Positions 55,637 through 64,000 of a stretch of 64,000 nt of DNA are shown here, one piece after another. Source of the stretch: Basidiobolus meristosporus CBS 931.73 (lineage: Eukaryota; Basidiobolomycota; Basidiobolomycetes; Basidiobolales; Basidiobolaceae); NCBI GenBank assembly GCA_002104905.1, contig MCFE01000503.1, forward strand, positions 1 to 64,000. The letters run 5' to 3'. The translations under genes and the position numbers were made by a program. The notes under the pieces were generated by a model. That model was not told the origin of the DNA. It worked only from the letters and a program-made list of their open reading frames with translations, and made no database searches. Each line of letters begins with the position of its first letter. Position 1 is the stretch's first letter.

Positions 55637-58545
55637 TTAAGGCTGGGCTGGGGAGATGCTTTCGTAGCTCCACAAGCGAGCACGACAATCTCCGGATGCG
55701 GTAGCGAACAGGCCACCCACCGGACTCAAATTGATGGAGATCACTGGTGATCGAAGGGCTGATTAGTGATGCGTCTTACTGTTGGGCGAATGAACCGGTT
55801 GGTTACCTGAATTTTTGTGTCCCTGAAGCATGAACTGAGTGTGTGCGGTGTTCGGATCCCAGAATTGAACCCCGCGATCCTTGGACCCGGATACTATCCA
55901 GTTCCCGCATGGGGAGCATGCCACGGACAAAACGAAGTCCTAACAAAGATCCATTTTCGGTTCAGCAACTCCTCGGCCCATTGGTCAAAAGCCGGGGACA
56001 TACCTTGTGTCCAACGAAAGTGGTCCTGCATGGGTTGGGCTTCTGTCCCATGTTGTTGGCATTCTTACTGCTGAGGATATCCCAGAGTTTGATCGTCTTG
56101 TCCAGAGATCCGGAGATGAGGGACTTGCCTAGAGATGGACATGAGATTGCCGCTCGTCAACAACACACAACACTTCCGTGGGACCAACCGTCTGGTGTGA
56201 ACGCGATAGAATAGACGCTATCCTTGTGGCCCTCGAGTTTCTCCAAGAGCTGTCCGGTCTGAACATCCCACACTCTGACCATCTTATCCAACGATCCTGC
56301 GGCCACTAGACGCCCATCTGGGCTGAACGCAACTGAAGTGACTCCGGCTTCCTTGGGGCCGTTCTCTTCGATCATAAGAGTATATACACACTTGCCGCTA
56401 TCCATGTCCCAGATCCTAGCGGTCCTATCCCCAGATCCCGACACGACCAGACGGCCGTCTCGAGAGAAATCGAGGGAGTAGATGTCCTGCTCGTGGCCTT
56501 GGAAAAGATTGCGGATCCTTCTCCTGGCGATGTCCCAGATCTGAAAGTGTCAAGGTCAAGGTCAGTACGAGCGCTCGTTGTCGATGTATAGGGGACTCCA
56601 CCCACCCGGATCTGCTTGTCCTCAGCCCCGGTGGCCAGGAACTTTCCGTCGGGACTAAAGCAAACCGCTCTGATGTAAAGGTCCCCATCTCTGTTGGCCG
56701 CCTCGTCCTGCAAAACACTGGAAGGACACGTGAGTCACGGGAAATCGCTCGGACGGAAAACTCCAAAGTTACCAAATCTTGCTTCCGTTCTGGACGTCGT
56801 AGATCTGTGCACTTCTGTTACACCCGGTGGCCAGATACTTGCCATCGTTGCTAAAGCGGACGCAGCAGACGACACTAAAGATGCGTGAGCCATGAGAAGG
56901 TAAGGCTTTGAACTCGCGCCGGAGCGATCCGAACTGTACCTGCTATGGTCCAACGTGTGAGCTAGATCGACATTCAGCTGGCGGGGAACTCGGGGGTTGA
57001 AGCTGTGGAGAGGCAACTTTAGGTCGCTGGCGATCTCTGGGCAATCCTAAAGGTGACTTACATGGCAAACCAATCCGACCCTTCACGCTTGAGTCCAGAT
57101 GGGAGATTCTCGAGATCTACGTCGTTGAAGCTGCCATTAGCAGAGCCAGGGCCCTTGGCGGAGGGGGCCCGAACAGGTCCGGCGACAGCAGACTGCTGGG
57201 GTGGGAGACCGCCGTTGCTTGGCTTGCGATTCATGCCTTGGGGACTAGCGCCGGAGTAGGGGGGCCCGTTCTGAGGAGGTCCTTGCTGAGAGTCCGGCTG
57301 CACACCCATCGGTGGTTGAGAAGTAAGCGGCCCTTGGTGTCCCATCTAGTATAAAGAATGAAGGTTAGTCGGCGAATATGATTGCTGAGAATTCCCGTAA
57401 CACCCACCGGATGATTTTGCGGACTACCTTGCATATAACCTACGTATGTGGTAGAAAACACGCAAACGTGTGAGTTTTATTATATATAATATATTAACGA
57501 TTATATAAGCTACCCATCGGAGGCTGGCCGGGTCCTTGTCCCATCATCCCAGGCAACTGGTTGGGCGGTTGGCCTGGCACCGGAGGTGAGGATGTTGGGA
57601 CAGAGCCGTACATGGACGGCTGTTGCATCGGAGGCTGTGACTGTCCAGCCATATGATGCGGAGGAGCATCCGAGTCCCCTCGCAGCCTTTTGTTGGGCGG
57701 CTGGTGGCCACCTTGTGGTGGTGGGCCTTGTTGTGGTGTGCCGGGAGGGCCACCGCTGGAGTAAGCGGATAGCCCTGGAGGACCAGATCCCGGACCTGGA
57801 TATCCTGGATGTTGTGGTTGTGGCTGTTGATTTGGATCCATCATCTGAGGTGGTGCCGCTAGAGAATTGGGACCGTTTTGTGCACCGCTCATGATTCCGC
57901 TAAATAGGTTGGATGGGCCATGGCCGATGTTGGGAGGTGCCGGTTTGTGAGTTTGATGTGGTGTACCGCCGCTTTGAGGGTGGGAACCGCGTGCCTCCAG
58001 CTCGCGACGAAGCCTCAATATCTCCTCTTCGTATCTGGAAACATGGAGAAGTGTAAGTATACCAGCGTAGAGTGGACATAGAACGTAGCATAGAGGTGGG
58101 CAAGCTCTTACTGTTGTTTTATCTTCTGGTGGGTTCTCTCAAGTTCATACAGATTCTGCTGGAAGCCGGTCATCTCGTTTAGCTGTGCAGAAACTAAAAG
58201 GGGTATGAACGTTAGTCGTTCATCTCAAGAATTGACATTCGACGAAGTTGGGTGGCGAGCCCAGAGCCATGGGGAAACAGGGAGGCTTTCAAGCGAGGGA
58301 ACGCTCCACGTGACCTGATAATTCAGTACCAGGATATCGCGTAGTTTAGATGGAACCACCTGTCGACCTGTCCGGCACATAAAAGAAAACTTACTCTTGT
58401 GCTCAAACTCGTCACGTTGCATCTTAAACATGGACACATCTTGATTGACCTGTTCAAACTCGACTTTCAAAGCATCTAGAAGTTCGGGAATTCTACTGCC
58501 GGCCCCGGCAGGAACCATGGGACGATGATTATAGATGTTTGACAT
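55637..58545 (-). CDS. TUP1: TUP1-like WD40 transcriptional corepressor, 12 exons, 687 residues
   Basis: Fungal general corepressor acting with a Ssn6/Cyc8-type partner in the nucleus. Exons (minus): 58545-58395, 58193-58112, 58034-57514, 57439-57408, 57345-57062, 57002-56940, 56874-56773, 56717-56606, 56540-56189, 56128-56004, 55939-55807, 55743-55637. Every junction is GT-AG and the joined frame stays open. Residues 1-80 form the Tup_N tetramerisation helix ([16 protein letters not shown]). Residues 80-350 are a Pro/Gln/Gly-rich linker (exon 3). [12 protein letters not shown] leads into seven WD40 blades, about 378-685, e.g. [34 protein letters not shown] and [16 protein letters not shown]. 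An in-frame ATG 21 codons upstream (58608) exists. I chose MSNIYNHR because family members begin just before the helix. The last acceptor (CACCAG) was chosen over an earlier one because it gives HKNSVISI. Confidence 0.92.
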
Positions 58546-59033
58546 CTCCGCGACTACTTGCGTAAACTGACTGTCAAATGGGGATGACTCTTGTACTTCG
58601 AAACGCAAATTTGGTTGGGTCGAAGTTGGAAAAAAATAGACGGCCGAGTTTTTCTTTCAAAGATGGGATATCACAGAGATTAAGCAAGCGAGAGGAATCT
58701 TGTGTAGATATATGATCATTCCTTTTAATGAGTGAATTTTCAACCGCCATAGGTTATTAAGGGGGAAAGATCAAGAACCCTCCTCACTTCGCTTGGTATA
58801 TTTTTGGTTTACGCTTTTTATCATATAACCTTGGCCCTTACGAGATTGTCCACAAATTTTCACCGGGATTCCCCATATTTGGAAATCGGGAAAATAATAT
58901 CGGTTGTGGTTTCGGTTGTGGTTTCATTTTGGATTGTACTAGCCCTTCATCAAATATTCTCAGTAAAATAACCACCTGATGCTGGAGTTGTGCGTTGTGC
59001 GTTGTGGGAAATCGATGGTTGCTTAATGGTAGC
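58546..59033. other. Spacer between the TUP1-like gene and the tRNA gene
   Basis: Presumed promoter region of the TUP1-like gene (minus). It contains A/T-rich tracts, a TTTCGGTTGTGGTTTCGG direct repeat at about 58905-58925 and a short GTGCGTTGT repeat at about 58990-59005. No gene recognised. Confidence 0.5.
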
Positions 59034-59105
59034 GGCTCAATGGTCTAGTAGTATGATTCCTCGTTCGGGTCGAGGAGGTCCCGGGTTCAATTCCCGGTTG
59101 AGCCC
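59034..59105 (+). tRNA. tRNA-Pro, anticodon CGG, no intron
   Basis: The 72-nt cloverleaf has acceptor stem GGCTCAA/TTGAGCC and discriminator C. The anticodon stem is CCTCG/CGAGG around loop TTCGGGT (anticodon CGG). The T arm is CCCGG-GTTCAAT-TCCGG-like. Box A (TGGTCTAGTAG) and box B (GGGTTCAATTC) of RNA polymerase III are intact. It would read CCG proline codons. A protein-like frame that crosses it is spurious. Confidence 0.93.
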
Positions 59106-59115
59106 GAAGATTGAA

Positions 59116-59120
59116 TTTTT
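59116..59120 (+). terminator. RNA polymerase III terminator of tRNA-Pro
   Basis: A run of five T starts 11 bp after the mature tRNA end, the normal place and form for Pol III termination. Confidence 0.75.
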
Positions 59121-59296
59121 GCATCTGCCCGGTGTTAAGGAGCAGGCCTTGCGTCAATCTGAAGACAATGAAAGGGCAAAGCAAAAGACGAGGCAGTGAT
59201 GTATAGGAGGGAGGATGGAAACAGTTCTCCGAGCATGTTTAATGTGAAATTATGTATACATAAGTAGTGTAATTCTGACGATCCAAAAGTTTCCAG

Positions 59297-59847
59297 TTAT
59301 GCGGTGGGCTTGGTTTTCTTGACCTTCTTTCTCTCCTTCTTCTTCAAGGCGTCCATCTGCACCTTCATGATGTTGCCATACGAATCGAGGAATTTCTCGT
59401 AATCGGCCGGTTGTACCTAGAATCAACATACCCAGCTAAATAGTTGAACAGTCGGGGATTCGTGGGGGGAATACTTAAGTACCAGGGTACTGATCTTGGC
59501 ATTTCCACAGCTGGCTCGGACCAGAGTGGAGTATTCGGTCTCGTCGGTCACTTCGACTGTACTTCCCTTCTTTTTGACGTCGTGATCAACTACGAAAACA
59601 GAGCCAGCAATCAATCAACTTAGTGGACGACAAAGATTCCCACGTAAGTAAAAAGGCCTACATCTTTTCATGTTCAAGTACACGGTTCCTGAGGTTTTGG
59701 ACTTTTCAAAGAAACGGGTGACTTGTGTGAGAAACTAGAAAAAGATTAGCACGAGAAAGGAACAAAGTGTGCTCAAAATCCGGAGAGAACTGCAACAACA
59801 AAGGGATGAATGAATAGTGTATATACCGAATCGTTGTCGACAAGCAT
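59297..59847 (-). CDS. SRP14: Signal recognition particle 14 kDa subunit, 4 exons, 106 residues
   Basis: SRP14 binds the Alu domain of SRP RNA with its partner and slows translation while the ribosome is brought to the endoplasmic reticulum. Exons (minus): 59847-59827, 59734-59662, 59589-59483, 59416-59297; all introns are GT-AG and the frame is continuous. The start MLVDNDSFLTQV matches the family N-terminus. SGTVYLNMKR and EYSTLVRASCGNAKISTLV form the central strands, VQPADYEKFLDSYGNIMK the last helix, and a Lys-rich tail (KKKERKKVKKTK) ends the protein, as usual for RNA-binding SRP14. It is slightly shorter than animal and yeast homologues. The first exon has only seven codons. It lies divergent to SEC24. 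Confidence 0.93.
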
Positions 59848-60772
59848 CTTTTTGTGTGGGTCGGTCTCTAATTCTGCTCGAAGCTAGGTAGAAATGAAAT
59901 AATTCCAACGAGAGCAACCTTATCGTGGTGCATCGCCATCAGCTTTTTGTGGCATGAACCTTGATTAACCGGGATAAATACGGATTTAACTTGATTGATT
60001 TTGGACACTTTGAATAGTCTAATCAGCATGGCTATTCAGGTTACATGGATTAGTCGACCTCCTTCAGAACACTCACGGCACATCCACATAACCCAATTGG
60101 TTGTCGTTGATAACAAACACAGAGGTGCTTTGTTTTGATGGACACTTGCCGTATTACTATTTTAATCAACAACACTAAGCATCTATCGAGTCTGGTTAGT
60201 GGCTTCCCAAGCATGAATGTTGTGGATGATTACGACATCATCTAGATACCCCAAATATTCAGGGGACTCGAAGGATAGTAAGTACGTCAATGCTATGGCC
60301 GGTGGAAATCCCCAGGATCAACGATTGTTATTTTACGTAATAAAAACAAGATTGCTACGATGACGGATTTTGAGCGATATTTTTGATGAGCCATGAGCTT
60401 GATATTTACTCCTGGTGATAAAGGTCGAATCAGGGCCGCCCACGCTGATATAAAATTTCTTGGATAGATTTCACCCGCTGGGTCAGATTTGTTTAAACTA
60501 CTCCAAGTGCATATTACGTTGGCTCGAAAGATTATTTCCCCTGCCAACCTTAACAATTTTCGTTAGTAGCCGTGGCGAGCCTGAACGTCACATTTCATTC
60601 TCCAACCTCACCTAGACTACTTTCGAGTTTGACTTAGAAATCAAGGTATTTTATCTTCTTCCCGTTAATCTAGTTGTTGCGTGCTGGCCAGGGCGCTGGT
60701 ATATAAGTAAGTGTCTGGAAACAAACTAATCTTCTTCATCCATCGTTCCTAGTGAATTTTCCTTGTGACAAA
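59848..60772. promoter_or_regulatory. Divergent spacer between SRP14 and SEC24
   Basis: This 925-bp spacer must hold the promoters of both genes. A minus-strand frame of 87 codons (60293-60556) has no family features and I leave it out. No repeat of the left part is present. A TATA box for SEC24 is at 60700-60707. Confidence 0.55.
60700..60707 (+). promoter_or_regulatory. TATA box candidate of SEC24
   Basis: TATATAAG lies 66 bp before the SEC24 ATG (60773), close enough for a short leader. A CTTCTTCATCCATC pyrimidine stretch between the two may mark the transcription start. Confidence 0.5.
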
Positions 60773-63700
60773 ATGTCCAACGCGCCTCCCAATAATTTTC
60801 CTCCACCACCAGGTCAAACTCGGTCTCCAAGACCACCTATGTCTGGCCCACCTTCTAATTACCCACCTCCTGGCCAGAGTCAATCTCCAAGACCTCCGAC
60901 GGCTGGCTCTCCACGTCCCCCTATGGGTCAACCCCAACGCTCACCTGTGATGGGTGGAGCAAGGCCACCTATGAACGGGCCACGTCCATCATCTCCTTTT
61001 CCTCCTCAGGCTAAACCGGGCCCTCCATCTGCCTACTCACCAATGCCACCAAACTCCCAACCATATGGTCAAGCTGGATCTCCACCTCCCAATATGAGAC
61101 CCCCTCCTCAAGGGGCAGCTTCCCCATCTTTTAATCATCAAAATCCGGCTGCCAACATGCAACCAAGACCTGGATCTCCTGGTCCGCAAGCTCAGATGGC
61201 CCCAAGACCTATGTCACCACCTCTTCCTCAGGCTCAACAACCTGGCCCTGGTCAGCCAGGTTTGATGCAGAGACAATTTGTCCCACCTGTTAGCGGAAGA
61301 TCTCCTGTGATGCAGGGTGCTCCCGTCCCCTCACCTCGTCCGCCTATGCACAGCCCCAACGCAGTGCCACTGATGAACCCCCAACAGCCCATTCAATCTC
61401 CACAGCTCAACAGTTTTGCGCCTGTCCAGCCTGATGCTGCCGCCCCTCCCGGCTCACCACCGGCTAACGCAAGTAGCCCAGGACAGCGTAGGAGAATGTA
61501 TCCTGAGCAGATAGCAACTGCCTATACTCAAGGCGACGCCAACCAGCAGACCAACTATCCTGGCCCAGCATCTGGCCAATCCGATCCTGTTCCTGGAGCC
61601 CAAGGCTCGCAGTTCTTTGTGCCTGGCCTCCAAGGACAAACCTCCCCAGTGATGGGTTACAGCCAGCCCCAAACTCCTGGATACGCCGGCGGACAGGCCT
61701 ACGGACAGCAGTTCAACAATATGCAGAATCAGTTTAATAGCATGGCACTTGGTGGTCAAAACCAGCTCTTCCACACGCCCCTGATAGGCACCCCACTTAA
61801 TCCAGCCGAATTGGACTTACCGCCTCCCGCCATTAATCTGCCCCAAGGCGCCGCCGTTACCGCATCCCCCAAGACTCTGTGCGATCCCTCTCTTAAGCGT
61901 TGTACCTTCAACGCCATCCCCCAAAACTCCAACATATTGAAGAAAAGCAAGATCCCCTTCGGTTTGATCTTGACCCCATTCAAGCTGGATAAGCAGAACC
62001 CCGATGACATCCCAATCTCTCACGAGATCATCCGTTGCCGTCGTTGCCGTACGTACTTGAATCCGTTCATTCAATTTGTGGATGGTGGTCGTCGTTGGAA
62101 GTGTAACATGTGCTTCTTCACCAACGATGTTCCAAGCACATTCGATTACGACATTCAAAGCCAGCAGCCCATCGATCGTTTCCAGCGACCAGAACTGACC
62201 CATTCGGTGGTCGAATACATCGCCCCTGCCGAGTATATGGTTCGCGCCCCACAGCCTCCCGTTTACCTGTTCTTGATTGACGTGTCGCACACCGCCGTTC
62301 AGTCCGGAATGGTTGCCACCGCTGCCAGAACCATCTTGGAATCTTTAGACCGTATCCCTAACGAGGACAAAAGAGCCAAGATTGGTTTTATCACCTATGA
62401 CAGTGCCCTTCACTTCTACAATCTGAACAGTGAGCTCTCTGAACCCCAGATGCTCGTGGTGTCTGATTTAGAAGATCCATTCATCCCTATGCCCAATGAT
62501 TTGTTGGTGAACCTCAACGAGGGACGTCCCATTGTGGAGTCCTTGCTTTCCCGTCTTGGCGAAATGTTCAAGAGTACCCATAACGTTAGCAGTGTTCTCG
62601 CGCCTGCTCTCCAGGCTGGTCTCAAGCTCATCTCCGCCATCGGTGGAAAGATCATTGTGTTGCAGAACACCTTGCCTACCGATAAGGAGGGTGGTCTAAC
62701 TGCCCGTGAGGATGTGAAGCTTCTCGGAACACCCAAGGAGTCGAACCTCCTACAGCCAGCATCCCAGTTCTACAAGCCATTCGCTGTTGACTGTTCTCGC
62801 GCCCAAGTGTGCGTGGATACTTTCATTTTCGGCACCCAGTATATTGATTTCGCTACCTTGAGCGGTGCCTCTCGCTTCTCCGCCGGTCAGTCATACTTCT
62901 ATCCTGGCTTCAACGCCGGAAAGTCCGAGGATGCCGTCAAGTTTGCCAACGAGTTCTCCGAGTTCCTGTCATGTCCAGCTGGACTTGAAGCTGTTTTGAG
63001 AGTCCGTGCTTCCAAGGGATTGAGAATGACCGCGTATCACGGAAACTTCTTCTTAAGATCGATGGATCTTCTTGCCCTTCCCAACGTCACCCCCAACCAC
63101 ACCTACAGCGTGGAGGTCACCATCGACGAGCCGATCGAAACCTCTGTTGCTTGCTTCCAGACCGCCTTGCTGCATACTAGCTGCAACGGAGAGAGACGCA
63201 TCAGAGTGTTGACTCTAGGCTTGCCGGTGGCCAACAATATCTCCGAAGTCTTCAAATCCGCTGATCAGGTCGCCATTGCCACTCTTTTAGCAAGAAAGGC
63301 TGTGGAGAGATCGTTGAGCACGAAGCTGGAGGATGCTAGAGACGCGTTGATCAACAAATGTATCGACATTCTCGGTATCTACAAGACCGAGCTGACGTCG
63401 GTTGGAACCGGCGCCTCTCCACAGCTTCAAGTATGCCACAACTTGAAGATGCTCCCGTTGTTGGTGCAAGCACTCATCAAGCATGTGTCTCTTCGTGGTG
63501 GTTCCCAGACGCCCAGTGATGTGCGTTCATTCGCCATGAGCCTTGTTAATACTATGCCAGCGGAGCTATTGATGAGATACATCCACCCCAGATTCTACGC
63601 CCTTCATAACATGCCACCTGAGGTCGCGGTCCCCACAGATGATGGCTCCGCCGTCATGATGCCACAGCCGCTGCCATTGAGCAGCGAGAGATTGGAGCGC

Positions 63701-64000
63701 AACGGGTTGTTCTTGTTGGAGAGTGGACAGCACATATTCTTCTGGGTCGCCAAGGAGGTGTCCCCTCAGCTTTGCCAAGAATTGTTCGATGTTCCATCGT
63801 ACGATGCTATCCGACCTGGCCGCACCACCCTTCCCATCCTTGATACTAACTTCTCCTCCCGAGTTCAACTTATCATCTCCAAGATCAGAGAGGCAAACAG
63901 ATATATCTACTACCCACAAGTCTATGTTGTGAAAGAGGAGAGTGACCCGTCCCTACGACTCTGGTTCCTTTCCCACTTGATCGAGGACCGTGCCAACAAT
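60773..64000 (+). CDS. SEC24: COPII coat cargo adaptor Sec24, 3' end beyond the window
   Basis: Sec24 pairs with Sec23 in the inner COPII coat and selects cargo leaving the endoplasmic reticulum. The frame opens at ATG 60773 and is continuous for 1,076 codons to the last base of the window, apparently without introns. Residues 1-320 are a disordered Pro/Gln/Ser-rich region (PPPGQTRSPRPPMSGPPSN). Next comes the Sec23/24 zinc finger at about 421-447 (CRRCRTYLNPF, then WKCNMC). The trunk (von Willebrand-like) domain starts PVYLFLIDVSHTAVQSGM at about 497. The beta-sandwich follows (LRVRASKGLRMTAYHGNFF, about 743), then the helical domain (DQVAIATLLARKAVERSLS, about 832), and the gelsolin-like end (SGQHIFFWVAKE, about 984; LWFLSHLIEDRANN at the edge). 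By comparison with the family, about 20-30 residues should be missing. Confidence 0.95.
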   Translation, partial: MSNAPPNNFPPPPGQTRSPRPPMSGPPSNYPPPGQSQSPRPPTAGSPRPPMGQPQRSPVMGGARPPMNGPRPSSPFPPQAKPGPPSAYSPMPPNSQPYGQAGSPPPNMRPPPQGAASPSFNHQNPAANMQPRPGSPGPQAQMAPRPMSPPLPQAQQPGPGQPGLMQRQFVPPVSGRSPVMQGAPVPSPRPPMHSPNAVPLMNPQQPIQSPQLNSFAPVQPDAAAPPGSPPANASSPGQRRRMYPEQIATAYTQGDANQQTNYPGPASGQSDPVPGAQGSQFFVPGLQGQTSPVMGYSQPQTPGYAGGQAYGQQFNNMQNQFNSMALGGQNQLFHTPLIGTPLNPAELDLPPPAINLPQGAAVTASPKTLCDPSLKRCTFNAIPQNSNILKKSKIPFGLILTPFKLDKQNPDDIPISHEIIRCRRCRTYLNPFIQFVDGGRRWKCNMCFFTNDVPSTFDYDIQSQQPIDRFQRPELTHSVVEYIAPAEYMVRAPQPPVYLFLIDVSHTAVQSGMVATAARTILESLDRIPNEDKRAKIGFITYDSALHFYNLNSELSEPQMLVVSDLEDPFIPMPNDLLVNLNEGRPIVESLLSRLGEMFKSTHNVSSVLAPALQAGLKLISAIGGKIIVLQNTLPTDKEGGLTAREDVKLLGTPKESNLLQPASQFYKPFAVDCSRAQVCVDTFIFGTQYIDFATLSGASRFSAGQSYFYPGFNAGKSEDAVKFANEFSEFLSCPAGLEAVLRVRASKGLRMTAYHGNFFLRSMDLLALPNVTPNHTYSVEVTIDEPIETSVACFQTALLHTSCNGERRIRVLTLGLPVANNISEVFKSADQVAIATLLARKAVERSLSTKLEDARDALINKCIDILGIYKTELTSVGTGASPQLQVCHNLKMLPLLVQALIKHVSLRGGSQTPSDVRSFAMSLVNTMPAELLMRYIHPRFYALHNMPPEVAVPTDDGSAVMMPQPLPLSSERLERNGLFLLESGQHIFFWVAKEVSPQLCQELFDVPSYDAIRPGRTTLPILDTNFSSRVQLIISKIREANRYIYYPQVYVVKEESDPSLRLWFLSHLIEDRANN

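Noticed and set aside
57053-57259. Plus-strand frames opposite the TUP1 linker (also 57586-57894)
   Set aside because: Opposite-strand reading of the Pro/Gln/Gly-rich exons. The minus-strand gene model with GT-AG introns explains the sequence.
58990-59199. 69-codon frame on the plus strand
   Set aside because: It runs straight through the tRNA-Pro gene and has no family features. It is a by-product of the tRNA sequence.
60293-60556. 87-codon minus-strand frame between SRP14 and SEC24
   Set aside because: No motif, no intron evidence and no neighbour logic. It lies in the divergent promoter spacer.
61454-62736. Several antisense frames (for example 61454-61774, 61817-62290, 62416-62736)
   Set aside because: They are shadows of the long SEC24 frame, created by its biased codon use and Pro-rich part.

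Overview
This looks like part of a repeat-rich genome of an early-diverging fungus. My best guess is Mucoromycota, by inference only. The evidence is a TUP1-type WD40 corepressor with a fungal-type layout, short GT-AG introns, intact Copia- and Gypsy-class retrotransposon remains, and relics of a Tnp2/Plavaka-like (CACTA-group) transposase of the kind that is abundant in such fungi. No ribosomal or mitochondrial marker is present to settle the species.

Positions 1 to about 55,000 are an AT-rich transposon graveyard with no recognisable host gene. Its backbone is one Ty1/Copia family with LTRs of about 350 bp (TGTTG...CAACA) and a single gag-pol frame of about 1,320 codons. I resolve five large copies: E1 1686-6364 minus, E2 18173-22592 minus, E3 39238-43971 plus, E4 45182-49461 plus and E5 49462-53956 minus. 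Several older fragments flank or contain them. All are broken by stops and frameshifts. Their primer-binding site is complementary to the anticodon arm of initiator tRNA-Met, and the gag ATG lies inside it. Between them lie two Gypsy-class relics (22593-26770 and 28584-29740), pieces of at least one other Copia family, at least seven fragments of the Tnp2-like transposase, and an unknown reading frame (ORF2) that occurs twice.

A second repeat class consists of non-coding units of 0.8-1.2 kb that start TGT.GTGG or TGTTGTG and end in CA. Four carry a 4-bp target duplication. They look like solo LTRs of three families (A, F, G). They are nested: G2 sits in F2, F in E2, G1 in an old Copia fragment, and A in a Gypsy RT/RNase H region. 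Family G carries a hairpin-forming minisatellite.

Positions from about 55,000 to 64,000 are an abrupt switch to a GC-richer, gene-dense segment. It holds a TUP1-like corepressor (12 exons, minus), a tRNA-Pro(CGG) gene (plus), SRP14 (4 exons, minus), and SEC24 (plus, apparently intronless, running off the window end). SRP14 and SEC24 are divergently transcribed from a 925-bp spacer. They serve linked steps of secretion: SRP14 in signal-recognition-particle elongation arrest and SEC24 in COPII cargo selection. That they share regulation is inference.

The most interesting signals are the half-tRNA priming site that overlaps the start codon, the near-perfect snap-back LTR palindrome at 53797-54061, the tail-to-tail E4/E5 inverted pair that share the same disabling deletion, and the solo-LTR-like families with 4-bp duplications.
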